Position numbers and translations under genes: made by a program
Part shown: in pieces, positions 37,301 through 48,752 of the stretch
How positions within the stretch are numbered: the first letter of the stretch is position 1
Layout: each line of letters opens with the position of its first letter
Source of the DNA: Prorocentrum cordatum
Lineage: Eukaryota; Sar; Dinophyceae; Prorocentrales; Prorocentraceae
Assembly: GCA_963575745.1 (NCBI GenBank)
Contig: CAUYUJ010018904.1
Coordinates: forward strand, 634,276-698,275
Direction of reading: 5' to 3'
DNA: 64,000 bases
The notes under the pieces: generated by a model
Told to the model about the DNA's origin: nothing
Databases searched by the model: none
Seen by the model: only the letters and a program-made list of their open reading frames with translations

Positions 37301-37441
37301 TTCACGTCGCGCAGTTGGCAGGCCTTTCAGCGCAGTGGCAAGTGCCAGAGGAACTTGCCGGAGTCGGCTTTCTCCGTGGACGTGAGCCATGTCGCGCGTG
37401 ACGAGCAGACGGGCACCTTGAAATGCAAGGCGTGCGCATGA
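34381..37441 (+). pseudogene. Decayed Pif1/Helitron-type DNA helicase with cysteine-rich tail
   Basis: Fragments of one protein appear in order in shifting plus frames. Walker A GGPGAGKS lies at about 34803-34826 with the following EIRKELL and FQVAALQA context. Walker B is WKWLIVDGVSVFSANF at about 35068-35115, where the usual DE is DG. Motif III is GLNVLFCWGFYKLEPPSGT near 35215-35265, with the usual GDFxQL altered to WGFYKL. The C-terminal part is MPVALAGHLDRS through WFLDGHRWYPVLSVKRTQ (35910-36200), where the TAHxxQG motif is not visible. A basic tail (36566-37441) carries repeated Cys pairs and ends LKCKACA. Four open frames (34381-35133, 35048-35614, 35481-36368, 36566-37441) imply at least three frameshifts. 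Damage in Walker B and motif III points to a dead copy. The Rep/HUH half of a Helitron is not seen upstream. Confidence 0.72.
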
Positions 37442-37549
37442 TACCAGCAGGGCGCTCATGCGATGGCCCGTAGAAGTAGGAGCAGCGGGGGTGCGAGCGA
37501 GAGGGGGGACGAAACCGATGAAAAGAGGAACGCGAAGAAGGTGGAAGCG

Positions 37550-37700
37550 GAGAAGGAGGAGGAGGAGGAGGAGGAAAAATATTGGGAATATGGGGGAGAG
37601 GCGGAGGGGGAGTCAATGAAGAGGAGGAGGAGGAGGAGGAGGAGGAGGAGGAGGAGGAGGAGGAGAAGGAGGAGGAGGAGGAGGAGGAGGAGGAGGAGGA
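37550..37700. repeat. GAGGAG tract
   Basis: Nearly pure GGA repeats of about 150 bases directly after the helicase pseudogene, followed by GTCACGATCTGG and two ACGCGTCACG words. Confidence 0.95.
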
Positions 37701-37980
37701 GTCACGATCTGGTCCTGACGCGTCACGGACGCGTCACGGGGGCGTCTAGGAGGTAGTGCATGGGCTTTTTGGGGGTTGTTTGGGGACCTGTTGGGAGCCT
37801 TTTGGGCCTCGTTTGGGGCTCCCTGGAGCCCTCCTGGGAGGTTCTTGCAGCAGGATGAGGGAATCTCGGGGCCAAAGGACCAAACAATTGCCCGGGCGAC
37901 CTCTTGGAGCCGTCTGGAGGCCCTCTTGGGCCGTTTTGGGCGTGTCTTGGGTTGTCTTTGGGTCTTGTTGGACCTCTGTC

Positions 37981-38025
37981 GGCAGTTGCCGAGGACGTCC
38001 TTGGAGGACGTCCTCGGCAACTGCC
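37981..38025. repeat. Perfect 20-bp stem, 5-base loop inverted repeat
   Basis: GGCAGTTGCCGAGGACGTCC at 37981-38000 is exactly complemented by 38006-38025, with loop TTGGA. It is isolated inside the CTTGGGG-type low-complexity block. No terminator-like T run follows, so I do not call it a terminator. Confidence 0.92.
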
Positions 38026-38399
38026 AATCTGGACGTCCATGGCCCGTGTCGGACGTTCCGAAACCGCAACGTGCCAATCTGGTAAACATGAACGCTTTAC
38101 GCAGGGAATGAGACAATTTCTGTATCTTGGGGCTCGCTTGGGACACCACTTGGGGGCCTCTGGGGTCGTTTTGGGGGGCGTCGGAGGCTGTCTGGAAGCC
38201 ATCGTGGGCGTCTTGGAAGGATATTTCGGCGCCTCGTCGCCCTCTTGGACGGCGGGAGGCGCCGTGGTGCCCTCTTTGCTCGTCCTGGGGCCCTCTGTTC
38301 CCCCATGGCACGTTCGGCGGTAAGTCATCGGGGGCGGGTCATCCGGGGCGGGGGGGTGTCAAATTGCCGGTTTTGGGTCCCACGGGGGGTTTACGGGGG

Positions 38400-39700
38400 G
38401 GGATCATCTCACACGCTTAGAGACCACAAGGGGTCGGCTGATTGTTTCTTGGGTGAGTCGCCCAAGCGCGCGGGGCCAAGAGGCTTCGAGAGAGCTACGT
38501 GGGCGTTCGATTTAATGAACAGCATGGGCGATATCCAGGTCGCTGGGTATGAACCTGTTTGGCTGGGGGTCTTCAAGCGCCTCGGGGTCAGTTTTTGGGG
38601 ACACTTTTGGGTATCCGTTCCAGCTCGAGGATTTTGGGATGTTCAAGACCCAAGCCCGTGCGACGCCCAGCGACGTGGATGCTTGTCGATCGACCCAGCG
38701 GAGAAAGGGCCTACAATCCTGCAAATGAGCATGCGAAAGCTGGCGTGGACAAGCGCGGCGCTTCGTCAGATCGTGCTGATTTACTTCAAAGGTTTGGGAA
38801 ACTTCGCGATGGACGCAGGCACATGGGCTGCCTCGCTCGAGGTTCGTCTTGCTCCTATCGAGCAGAGGGGCGCAGCTGGCCAGGCTGTCCCAGACCCTTC
38901 TGCAGGAGGTCCCGCCATGCGTGAGGGTAGTGCGCCAGCGCCAAAGGAGAAGGCCTTGCGCCATAGCGCAAGGCCGCCCGATGCAATGAAGGACGGGGTG
39001 GGCGGGTGGGACTGTGGGGGGGGCTGAGAAGCCCGCGCTCGATATGTGCATTGACTGAATGAGCACGCGCCCCTCGCTGCCCCGGTAGCGATCTCCAGCG
39101 ATGGTGCGGCCAGCAATTCCTTCAACGAGCATCGGTAGAGACCTCAAGGCCAAGGGTGGCACGGGGGGCATGTCTGGCCGGCTGAGGCAAATTCAGCTGG
39201 TGAGGTCCCTTTTGTATGTCAGCCACGCGCAGAGGGGGGTGGGGGGAGGGGGGAGGGCTTCTTAGAAACACCCCTGCTTCTGAGAAGGCGTGGGCTTTGT
39301 CCATCGATGTATGGCCGGCACCTTCTAAGAAGCGGTCTCCTTCTAAGAAGCCCTCCCTCCTCCCTCCACCCCCTTTTGTGCGCACCGCCAAGTATAAGAA
39401 GGGGAAGAAGGAGCGAACCCTCGGGCCTCCGAGGGGCCTGGACCTTGCCGAGCGTAGGGGTTTGGTCGAGGCGTTGGACTGCGGGCCCACGGTCCCTGGG
39501 GCCGACAAAGGTGGCTCCCCAGTTTGGGGGCACGCGAGGGGTGGGTTTGCCCCTCGGGAGCAAGTTTGACCCAGCTCGATCTGGTCGAAGAGGATCCTCC
39601 CTGGGTGAAGGCTCGTGGGGGAGGCCCCGACGGGGAACCCCACCCTCCTTGGAGAAAAGTCAGAATCGGCCGCGTCTGACCTCGTCTGATCATGGACTGC
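38400..39700. other. Unassigned, with TTCTNAGAAG palindromes
   Basis: Open frames on both strands at 38420-39170 show no motif I recognise. At 39255-39355 there are four palindromic words of the TTCTNAGAAG type, similar to those at 912-950. Confidence 0.4.
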
Positions 39701-40770
39701 CCAGCTTTAGCCCCGTCACAAAAAAAACACTCCTCCTTCTCCTCCTCTTTTTTCTCCTCCTCCTCCTCCTCCTCCTCCTCATTTTCTCCGTTCCCTTTGG
39801 CCAGGGGTCACAGGGCGAGCGGATTTCCTCCCAGGGCCGTTCAAACCAGTGATTCGGACATTTACTGTTGGGATTCTGCGGCGATTCAGAATCTGTCGTA
39901 AATTAACATCCCTTTTGCGTGTGTGCCCGTTGCGAGGGGTTATTATTGCCATCAGGCGCCGTCGGAGTTAGAGCTCAAGCGCCTGCGGAAGGCGCTGATG
40001 GGGACCTTGGAGAGGTCAACTGGCGCCGACGCGCACAAGGCGAGCGCGGTTTTCGGCGCAGGGAATTGGGGAGGGGACGCAGAAAGGGAGGCGGGGGAGG
40101 GGGTCCAGGAAACGCAGCCGAAGGGGCAGGGAAGGAGATTCGTGCAGGAGGAGGAACAGGGGGAATCTTGGGCAGGAGGGTCTGTGTACGGTCGGGAGCC
40201 TCGGGTCATTGTGTTGCGCCGCTGGTTCTGGCCCACCGCGCTTCGGCGCGACACGCTATCCACTTGACGGCCCCCGAGCGCCAACCCCCGAGCCTTGCCG
40301 AGCATCCCGCCCCGCGGAGCGGAGCGACACGCCATCCGCTTGCAAGGCTCAGCGCGTGCAGCGTGTCGCCGGGGCCGCTACCGCGGCAGGCTGACCAAAG
40401 AAGATCCCGGCGCAGGCAGGATTTGGGGGAGGAGGAGGGGCCCAGGGCCCAGGCAGCCGACGTCGCATGTTGCTCGCAGCCTTGCTCCCCAGAGGCCTGG
40501 ACCTCTTCCGCGGGACAGGTTTTTCCTCCTGAGTCGTTTTTCTTGATGGCTCTGTGACCCGCCAGGAGGGGGGGGGGTGCGTGGCGAGGCCCGACAGGAT
40601 GTTTGGATTTCACACAAATAATCGGATCTCATTTGCACGCCTTTTCTGTCCAGCATTGTTTGAACAGGCGGCGGAGGGTTGGTGGGGGCGCGGAAGCGCT
40701 ACGCAAGTAAACTTGCCAGGCTCTAGATAATAGTAAGAAAAAAACGCTCCCAGAGGAGGAAGATGAGGAG

Positions 40771-40801
<31 letters not shown>

Positions 40802-42430
40802 GGGAGGAGGAGGACCATCAGATCCGTCCGACCCACAAACATCGCGATGGCAGAATATTTAAAACATGTTCGGCATCTGGAGGCCGTTTCCTGGCCCCCG
40901 AACCGTTGAAAAACGATTCAGGGTCAAAAGTCGATCCCAGGGAACGGGTGGAAATCCCCTGGGGCCGAAGTCACATATTAAAAGATACGTCGGCTGAGAG
41001 GGGGAGTCGCTGCTGAAGGCAGGGATACCTTCACGCCTTCAGGCAGCTTCTCGATTTGCGTAGCTCGTCCAACAGCCCGTCCCTGAACACTTTGGATCGT
41101 CTTTGGCACACGATATTATTTGCATTCGCGGTCTGGTGTTCGTTCCTAGTTTGTTCGTACTTGGTTTGTTCGTATATCGGTTGGTCTGTTCGTTCCTATC
41201 GTGTTTTTTTTTCACACCCGCCTCCATGCGCGATTCGTTTTTTCCTTTGCATCCGTTTCCACCACCACCCCTGCCCGCTTGCGAACTGATTAGGGCACCA
41301 GCTCGATTTCGAGCGTCCACATTTGATGATCGTACGTATCCAGTTGCCTGGGGCATTCACGCCGTCGTGCCAGGAAATGCATGGAGGCCGGTTCTGTCGC
41401 TCGCTTCTGGCAGGTTCAGTAGAACAATCTTCAGGCCGTCCGGGAAGCATCGTTGCGATGCCGCAGCGGGGCGCAGTCGTAGAGTTGTTTGGATGTTGCT
41501 CTGTGCGGTGCGGGCTTCCTGGGAGGGGAGCTTTCTGGGAAGCTCGGGGCCGCCTGCGGCGCGATGGCCACGCCGAGCTCTGACCTCCGCGTGTGCACTT
41601 CCGCTACCACTGCGAAGGCATTACGGCCGGTGCCACCGGCCCCGTTCGCTAGGACGGGGAGGAAGAGGAAGGAGGATCGGCCCGCCGAGTGGGCGCGGTC
41701 GTGGCAGCAGCAGCAGCAAGACACGCACGCCGCGGCATTTGAGGAGAGTAAAGGGTTGGAGGATGAGGAAGACGAGGAGAAGGAAAGGGAATCAGAGTAT
41801 CGAGTATCGAGCCATCCGGCGTAGTCGTTGATGAATCGCATGCGATTGCGCTCTCGTACTCGTACTCCTCTGCCTCCTCATCTTGCTCCACCACGCTCTT
41901 CGTCTCTCTTCTCCAACGCCTAAATTATGCGTCCTCGTTCGCCTCCGCTTCCGCCTCATCCTCCTCTCCCTTTCCGTTATTCTCTACTTCATCTTGCCCC
42001 GATGTTCACCTCGTCGTGTTTGGGACCATTTTGGCGACATTCTGTATTCCAATGTCGGCGCTGGGGGTGGGTGTTGGCCCGACCAGCAGATGCGGAGACA
42101 TAGTGTGGCTTCCAGGCGCTTGTGGTTCTTCAACAGTGGCCGGGCATTCAGCCCAACCAGGGCAGCACCGAGGTCACGCCTGACCAGGAGGACTGTATGA
42201 GATAGATGCAGGAAGCGACAAATACGGCAGTTGCGGCAGCGTCTGGGGCATCCTGCTGCGGTCAACCTTCGTACTGGCTCAGGGGCCTTCTGTTTTGATT
42301 CGCTGTTTCGCGCGGCGACCCGGATGGTGGACGGAAGGGAGGGAGAAGGAAGAGGAAGATGAGGACAGGGTGGAGTTATCTAATGGCCTTCGGGCCATCC
42401 CGCCGCTGTGCCTGGGTTGTGTGTCAGAGT
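39700..42430. other. Unassigned DNA with CTC and GAGGAG tracts
   Basis: CTCCTC tract 39735-39785, GAGGAG tract 40741-40815, otherwise mixed sequence. A plus frame at 39960-40060 (ELELKRLRKALMGTLE) looks mildly coding but has no recognisable family. Frames at 41490-41820 are also unassigned. Confidence 0.35.
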
Positions 42431-43120
42431 CCTCAGAGATACTTCTTGGGGTCTCTTGGCAGCGCTCTTGGGGGCCGCTTAGGGGCAGTTTTGGGGCTTC
42501 TCGGGAGCCTCTGGGGGGCCTCTTGGGAACCTCTTGGGGACCTCTTAGAGCTTCCTGGGGGCCTCTGCGGGGCCTCTTGGGTGACTCTTGGCGGCCTCTT
42601 GGGGGCCTCCTGGCGCCTCCTTGGGGCCTCCCGGGAAGCTCGAAATGTCCAGTCGGGTCCCCCGTCGGGGCCCTCTCTTGGAGTCGTCTTGAGGGCCTCT
42701 GGGGCCGTCTTGGGTCACTCTTGGACCGTTCTTGGGCCATCTTGCCGTTTAGGGGCCCCGAGGCCTTTTGGGCCGTTTCGGAGCGATCTTTGGGGCTTCT
42801 TGGGCCGTCCTGGAGCGTCGGGAGGCGATCAAGCGAGGACGCTCCCCAAATTCAAAAACTTTTGGAACATCAGTGTGCTTTGCTTATCGGGAAGCCTCCT
42901 GGAGGTCGCGTCTTGGGCCTTGGGGGCATTTTCGGCCGTCTGGCGGCCACCTTAGGCGTCTTGGGCCGATCGCTCGACGACTCGGGACTCTCTTCGGACG
43001 CCTCTGGGGCCTCTTAGGGTCCTCTCTGCCCGTCTTGGGGCCAAATTGGCGTCCCAAAAGCTCGGGCGACACACCCTGGCAGCGTTCAGGACCGCCCAGG
43101 ACCGCCCGGGAATCCGGTGG
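42430..43120. repeat. CTTGGGGCC-type low-complexity block
   Basis: The longest of the four related blocks: imperfect GGGCCTCTTGGG and GGCCTCTGGGG words on plus. Not a gene. Confidence 0.65.
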
Positions 43121-46100
43121 GGGTCGGCCCTCGAGAACCCTCACGAGCAACAAAAAGCCCATTACTTCGCAGAGCTGCATGGGCCTTTGGGGCACGTGCG
43201 GCGACTTGGGTGGTGGACGGAAGTGGGGGAGAAGGAAGAGGAGGAGGATAGGCCTCCTACCTTGACACGTCGATTAAGGAATTTGGCCGTTTTCGATTCG
43301 CGAGAGGGCGTCGCGGTCGTCATTTTTGCGGGTCCAGGTCCGTCGGTTTCGGTCCCGGGCCGTTTTCACCAAGGGGGGGTTTACGAAAGGGAGGTTTGTC
43401 CACCGCCGAAAGGAAGAGGAGGGGGAGGAGAACAGGGAGGCGTTATTGGGGGTTTCCTTGTCATTACCTTTCGCCGCGAACCAAGATGTGGCGACGGTGC
43501 CGCCTCACCATGTCCTGGATGCGGCATACTGGAATTGGATGCGGAACAAGATGTGCCCTCGGCGCGCTATCGGCATTCGGCAAAGGACTGGCATAGCTAA
43601 TCGCCCGCCATAACCTATGTTTCGCATTGTTTACTTTGGCAGTGGTGTCGTAAACCACTGCCACACCACTGCCCCACATAACATACAAAGCGGCGTAAAG
43701 GTAGCAGTATGTCCGGGTTCCTAGTGGCATGGATGAGCAGGAGTAAGAGGAGGAGGAGGAGGATAATGAAGGGGGGATGGGGAGAGGATTGGGGCAGGGA
43801 GGCTTACGAAGCGCTTGATCCACAAGTCCCCCCCACTTCTCTTCCTCTTTCGAGTGAAGCTGGAGCGAGGCGCCTCCAGAGGAGTGCCGCCTACATTCGC
43901 GCACTGTCCCACGCCTTTTCCTTCTTCCCGTTCATGACCCCTTCCACAGACGGGCACGCTTCAAGCCTCTACGGAACGGGAAAAGCAGGAGAAGGGGTGA
44001 GTGGGGAGGAGGGCTTTCGACATGAGGCAATGGTTGTGAGGCTGAAGCGGACAAGCAGTCGGAACAGCGGGGTGAGGTAGCACAGTTGGCTGAGGAGGGC
44101 GGGCAGCATCCAGCGGGGGACGACGTTGCGCGCTCGTCGTTAGGATGCAGCTCCTGGGAGCTTACATTCAGCACCAACGCTGGTACACTACATTGGTCGA
44201 AAACTGGCCTAATCCGGCGTAGTCCCGCTTGATTTTGCTGAATCCCGCTTGATCGGGCTCACTCTTGGGTTGACGTCTGGGCCTGATCCAGCTTGATCCG
44301 GCTTATATGGGCCCGGAATCGGGCTCAGGTGTTTTCAAAAGAATCGGAGCAAATCATGAGAGCGTCGTGCGCCAGCGTGTGATGATCGACGAGAGAGCGC
44401 TGATTTGGTGTCGGTTGGCGTCGACCGGAGGAGCCGACTTGGCGTCGATTGGCGTCGGTCAGCGTCGAGTAGAGTCGGCCCGCGTTGATCCGCGAGAGGC
44501 AGCAGGATGGCATGGGTCGGACGGGGCCACTCATCCTTCTCCTCTTCCTCCTCCGCCTCCTCCTCCGCCTCCTCCTCCTCATCCTCCTCCTCTCTCCTCA
44601 ATCTCCTTCTCCTCCTCCTCCTCCTCCTTCTCCCCATCCTCTTCCTCATCCTCCTCCTCCTCCGCCGCCGCCGCCCTCCTCCCTTCCTGAGATCCTGACG
44701 TGCACGCCGCGTGATTTCGCCTTAGTTCGGGCCCAGGGACCCTCGCAGATCGATCCGGCTCAGAATGGTTGCAGCAGACAGATCGGGTCTAGGGTTGTGT
44801 TCCCCACAGGTCCTACAGCCCCCCATACAGCACCTTCACAAAAAAGATCCAGAATTAGGGAAAAATTAGGTTTCGGCCTGGAACTGAAAATTTGGTAAAA
44901 ATTGCAGGGGCGGCCGCGGCTTGCCCGTAAGTTGCGCACTGTACTTACAGATGGGCGCGCAAAAATTGCAACCCTAGACAAGTTGGGTTTCGGATTTGCC
45001 AACTGCGCAAAACGTGCGATTCAATATGTAGTCGGCCTTAGCCGACTCAGGGCACGTTCTAGTTGGGCTAGTGTAGTTGGCACTGGATTTGCAGCGTCCT
45101 GGGGCATAGTTCGCGTTGCTGGGGCTTGCCTTAGTCGGCTTCTCCCATGTAGTACATTGGGCTGCTCGCATCGAAGCGAGACTTGTGTTTCGCAATGTAG
45201 CGACGGCCTGAACGAGGGCCAGATTTTTCCTGGGGCAGGGGGCGGGGCGGTTGTGTTTTAGCCAGTTTCTTTTGCACACTGTTTTGGCTTCCCTTGATTG
45301 ACCTCGGCTGCCACGGCTCGCCCAGGGGGAAAAAAACATGGGGGGAGGGGTGGGGTCGCAAACAATCCTACCAAACAGCCTAGATCTCACGTGCCCGAAC
45401 GCCGCATCACGGCGGAGGACCTTGCTTCGGGTGGTGACCTTTCCATGCCGCGGCTCGTTTGCCCGTCGACACGCGGCTCCAAACTCGTGGCCCCCGCGGT
45501 CCGTGGCCCAGTGGCCCCGTGGCTAAATGCAAAGGCGGGAAGGATATTGAACACGAGCGAGCGCGGAGCGCGTGCCAGGTGGGGGGGGATCGGGGAGCAG
45601 AGGGAGGGGGGGAGGGACAGCTGTGGGGGATGCCACATTGCTTTGTTTTGCAAGGACGTAAGGCATCATCTTCTGAAATCCGACATCGCTCCCCCCCGTC
45701 TACCTGTTTAGTTAATTTCCGTACTCGTGTCCTTGCCATTTCTCTCTCTCTCTCTCTCTTTCTCGCCTCTTTTTCACGTTGCGTGAATATCCTCCTCCTT
45801 CGCCTTCCCCCCTTTCTTTCATTATCTCCCACCTCCTGCTGTAATAGCATTGCTGGTCCTCGGTGTCTTTTCCGCGCCCTCCTCCAGACCTGTTGGCGTG
45901 TTCCATTCGTTGTCCCATGTTACAGATTCGTTTTATGTAGCTTCCCGCAGATCGGTTGCTCGTGGCTCGTGGCAAGAGGCGCGTGAGCAGGCATGTCCAA
46001 CTTCCCATCGCCCAGCGTCGCCGCGCCTCGTGCTCTGGCCCAACACCATCATGTGACGGCCCCGCCATGGCGCGCCCACCATGGCGGCCGAGCTCGGCGG

Positions 46101-46150
46101 AGACGCGTCTCCCGCCGAGCTGCCCTTGGACCCGAGCGTACGAATAACAA
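43120..46150. other. No gene recognised
   Basis: Contains a CTCCTC tract at 44525-44690, a CTTGATCCGGCTTAT-type dispersed repeat at about 44198-44310, a GTTGGGCTAGTGTAGTTGG stretch near 45065, and a short CT tract at about 45743-45760. Open frames on both strands lack motifs. Confidence 0.4.
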
Positions 46151-46162
46151 TGGTTTAACCAC

Positions 46163-47020
46163 GTGTTTCATCATATGTCTGATGTTGAATTCGGCTCAGG
46201 CCGAATTCCACATCGGACATGTGATTGGGTTTACGTTTTGCCATATGGTTGCCCCCCACGCCAGGACGGGGACCTGGATGAGGCGTGCGGGGCAGACCCT
46301 GGCGGCGGCGCCGAGCAGCGCCTGGAGACGGGGCGACCTGGAGGATGGCGCCTCGGGATGGCGCTGCCCCTCGCGACTGCCACCCAAGTGGCCTGTCGCA
46401 GCGTCCCTGCCCCGTCGCCTCCCACATTGACGTTCGCGCCAGTGCCACTGGTGGCTGACCAGATAAATGCCGCCCACTGTTGTTATCGGCGCGGTGATGT
46501 TGTTGACTCAGATGTTCTACGTATTGGTCGTGAGTATGCGTTCGGCAGTGGCCGTCCTGTTGTCATGTCCCAATCATCGATGGCTGACATGTTTGGTGTG
46601 AGCGATCAGAAGGTGTCATCGACGTTGAAGCGTTTGGCTTGCGTCCCTGAGATCGCTGAGCGCAAGAGGCTGGCAATGACAGAATCAGGACTGGCGGTGT
46701 CCCTCCCCAGGTCCAAGCTATTGCATTATGTTGAATTCAACGCTTTCGACGAAGCCTCAATGAACGTATCGGTGCCTGCTGAGCCACACGTGTCGCCTCA
46801 GGCCGCTGTGCCCGCCCCTGCAGGGGCTGACGCACACTTCCCCCCAGTGCCGATCCCAATTCTGCCGATAGCTGTTCGGGGTTTGGCTGGACGGGTTGGC
46901 GAGGGCTCCTTGAAGCAGAAGCGATCGCCACAAAAGCTTGTGCAGATGCATCAGGGGGCAGCTGTCGTGGTGGAAGTTGCAGGTCGGCCCCTGATTGTGT
47001 TCATGAACAGCCCAAAGTTC
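46163..47020 (+). CDS. Partial coding segment, unknown protein, cut by repeats at 3' end
   Basis: The frame is open from about 46163, but the coding-like part starts near 46450 with VADQINAAHCCYRRGDVVD. It includes MADMFGVSDQKVSSTLKRL, where the spacing resembles a helix-turn-helix-like segment, and HYVEFNAFDEASMNVSV, then a proline-rich linker and KLVQMHQGAAVVVEVAGRP. I associate this layout with a multicopy dinoflagellate family of unknown function, but cannot name it. The 5' end is not defined; probably only one exon is present. At about 47025 the frame runs into GGTTCGGGCC minisatellite and loses protein-like composition, so the 3' end is missing or lies beyond a repeat-filled intron. Confidence 0.45.
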
Positions 47021-47024
47021 ACCA

Positions 47025-48185
47025 AGGGTCCGGTTCGGGCCGGTTCGGGCCGGTTCGGCGGCGGCCCGGTTCGGTTGCAGTGGTTCGATTTCGGTGGCGG
47101 TCCGGTTTGAGCCGGTTCGGTTTTGCCTTGGGGCGGGTTCGGTTTCGGGCGGTCTGGTTCGGGCGAGGAGGGGGGGGAGGAGGAATAGGCCGAGGAGGAG
47201 GAGGAGGAGGAGGAGGAGGAGGAGGAGGTGGAGGCCTGTCGAGGCCCATCCGTTGGGGGCCCCCCCAGCGGGCGCGGGCACGCTGCGCACGCCGCCAGCG
47301 GCCTGGGACCGGGGGGGCCTTCCGCGGCGAGGGATGAGGGAGGGGGGGGGGAAGGGGCAATGCAGGGGGGAGGCAGGCAGGGAGGGCCCTCCTCCTCCTC
47401 CTCCTCCTCCTCCTCCTCCTCCTCCTCCTGCGCCTCCTGCTCCTCCTGCAGGTGCTGCTGCTGCTGCTGTTGCTGCTCCTCCTCCGCCTCCTCCTCCTCC
47501 TCCTGCAGGTCCGGGCCAGGGGGGTCCGGGACCGGGGGGGAGGGGGACCGGGGGGGGTCACCGGGGGGGGTCCGGGACCGGGGGGGGGTCCGGGAGTCCG
47601 GGAGTCCGGGACCGGGGATGGGCGCGGGACCGGGGATGGGTCCGGGACCGCGGGAAGTCTTGGACCGGGGATGGGTCCGGGACCGGAGGGGGTCCGGGAC
47701 CGGGAAGGGTCGGGGACCGAGGTCTTGGGACTGGGGGGGTCCGGACCGGGGGGGTCCGGGACCGGGAAGGGGTCCGGGACCGGGAGAGGGTCCGGGACCG
47801 GGGAGGTCCGGGGCCGGGGGAGGCCCGGACTGGGGGGGTCCGGGACCGGGGGGGGTCCGGGACCAGGGATGGGTGCAGGACCGGGGGTTGTCCGGGGCCA
47901 GGGGGGTCCGGGACTGGGGGGGGCTGAGATTGGATGGGGTCCGGGACCAGGGGGTCCGGACCGGGGGGGGTCCGGGGCCGGGTGGGTCCGGAACCGGGGG
48001 GGTCTGGGACCGGGAGGGGTCCGGGACCGGGGGGGTCCGGGACCTGGGGGGGGGTCCGCGACCGACCGGGGAGGGGTTTAGACCAGGAGGGTCCAGGACG
48101 GGGAGGGGGTCCAGGACCGGGGGGGGTCCGGGAATGGGGGGGTCCGGGACCGGGGGGTCCGGGACCAGGGGGCTCCGGGACCGGG
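47025..48185. repeat. GGTTCGGGCC and GGTCCGGGACC minisatellites with GAGGAG/CTCCTC tracts
   Basis: GGTTCGGGCC units at 47025-47170, a GAGGAG tract at 47175-47230, CTCCTC/CTGCTG at 47388-47510, then 670 bases of GGGGTCCGGGACCGG units at 47510-48185. The array stops directly at the left terminal inverted repeat of the large element. Open plus frames of up to 341 codons here are repeat artefacts. Confidence 0.95.
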
Positions 48186-48187
48186 GA

Positions 48188-48221
48188 TGCTGGCGTAGCG
48201 ACTTTGGGTTAGAAAACTTGA
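48188..48221 (+). repeat. Left terminal inverted repeat
   Basis: It begins TGCTGGCGTAGCGACTT and continues with TGGGTTAGAAAACTTGA. Compared with the reverse complement of 58706-58739 it matches at 29 of 34 positions, the first 17 without a mismatch. Confidence 0.92.
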
Positions 48222-48480
48222 AGCTGGCCAGCTTTGGTTACAGCATGGTGTAAGTTGATACATAGCTAAGGTCATCTGAAGAACTAACATGCAACTACCC
48301 AACTTGATGTTAGCATCGATGGTTGCATTGTTTACCACTTGTAATTGCAGCTGCCCAAGTTACCCAGGGATGTGACTATCGTAACTGCGAGTTGTAAGTT
48401 GCAGGCCAAAGAACTTATCAAAGTTGCAAATAACTTGTAAACTACTTGCAACTGTCTGAAATAAGTTAAATTTGGGCTCC
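48222..48480. other. Left subterminal region with AAGTTG/CAACTT words
   Basis: AT-richer than both neighbours. AAGTT or its complement appears about a dozen times in both orientations (GTAAGTTG, CCAACTTG, CCCAAGTT, AACTTGTAA). Dense short subterminal repeats are typical transposase-binding zones of CACTA-type elements; binding is inferred. Confidence 0.55.
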
Positions 48481-48625
48481 TTTGCAACCCTCGAATTGTA
48501 CATATCGCACATTATCATTCCCCTCTCCCCCCTCCTCCCCCGCGTACCCCCATCCCCCCGACGCCGCGTGGCTGCTGAGGCTTCGGATCGCAGACCGAAG
48601 AAAGAGGCGGATTGCGAGGAGGATG

Positions 48626-48728
48626 AGCGATTCAATCGCTGCAGGATCGCAGACCGAAGAAAGATGCGGAGTGGAGGAGGATGAGCGATTCAATCGCTAA
48701 TGTTTTTTTGATGAGCGATTCAATCGCT
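48626..48728. repeat. Quasi-palindrome array 1 (downstream of gene E), 3 copies
   Basis: AGCGATTCAATCGCT at 48626, 48684 and 48714. The first two sit in a 58-bp tandem duplication (GATCGCAGACCGAAGAAAG). The copies lie 25-127 bases beyond the stop codon of gene E. Confidence 0.93.
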
Positions 48729-48752
48729 GTCCTGGCAGATGTTGTTTTCCGC

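Noticed and set aside
37981-38025. Rho-independent terminator
   Set aside because: No T run follows and the genome is not bacterial.
47228-48253. Plus frame of 341 codons, Gly/Pro/Arg-rich
   Set aside because: Translation of the GGTCCGGGACC minisatellite; it also crosses the transposon end.
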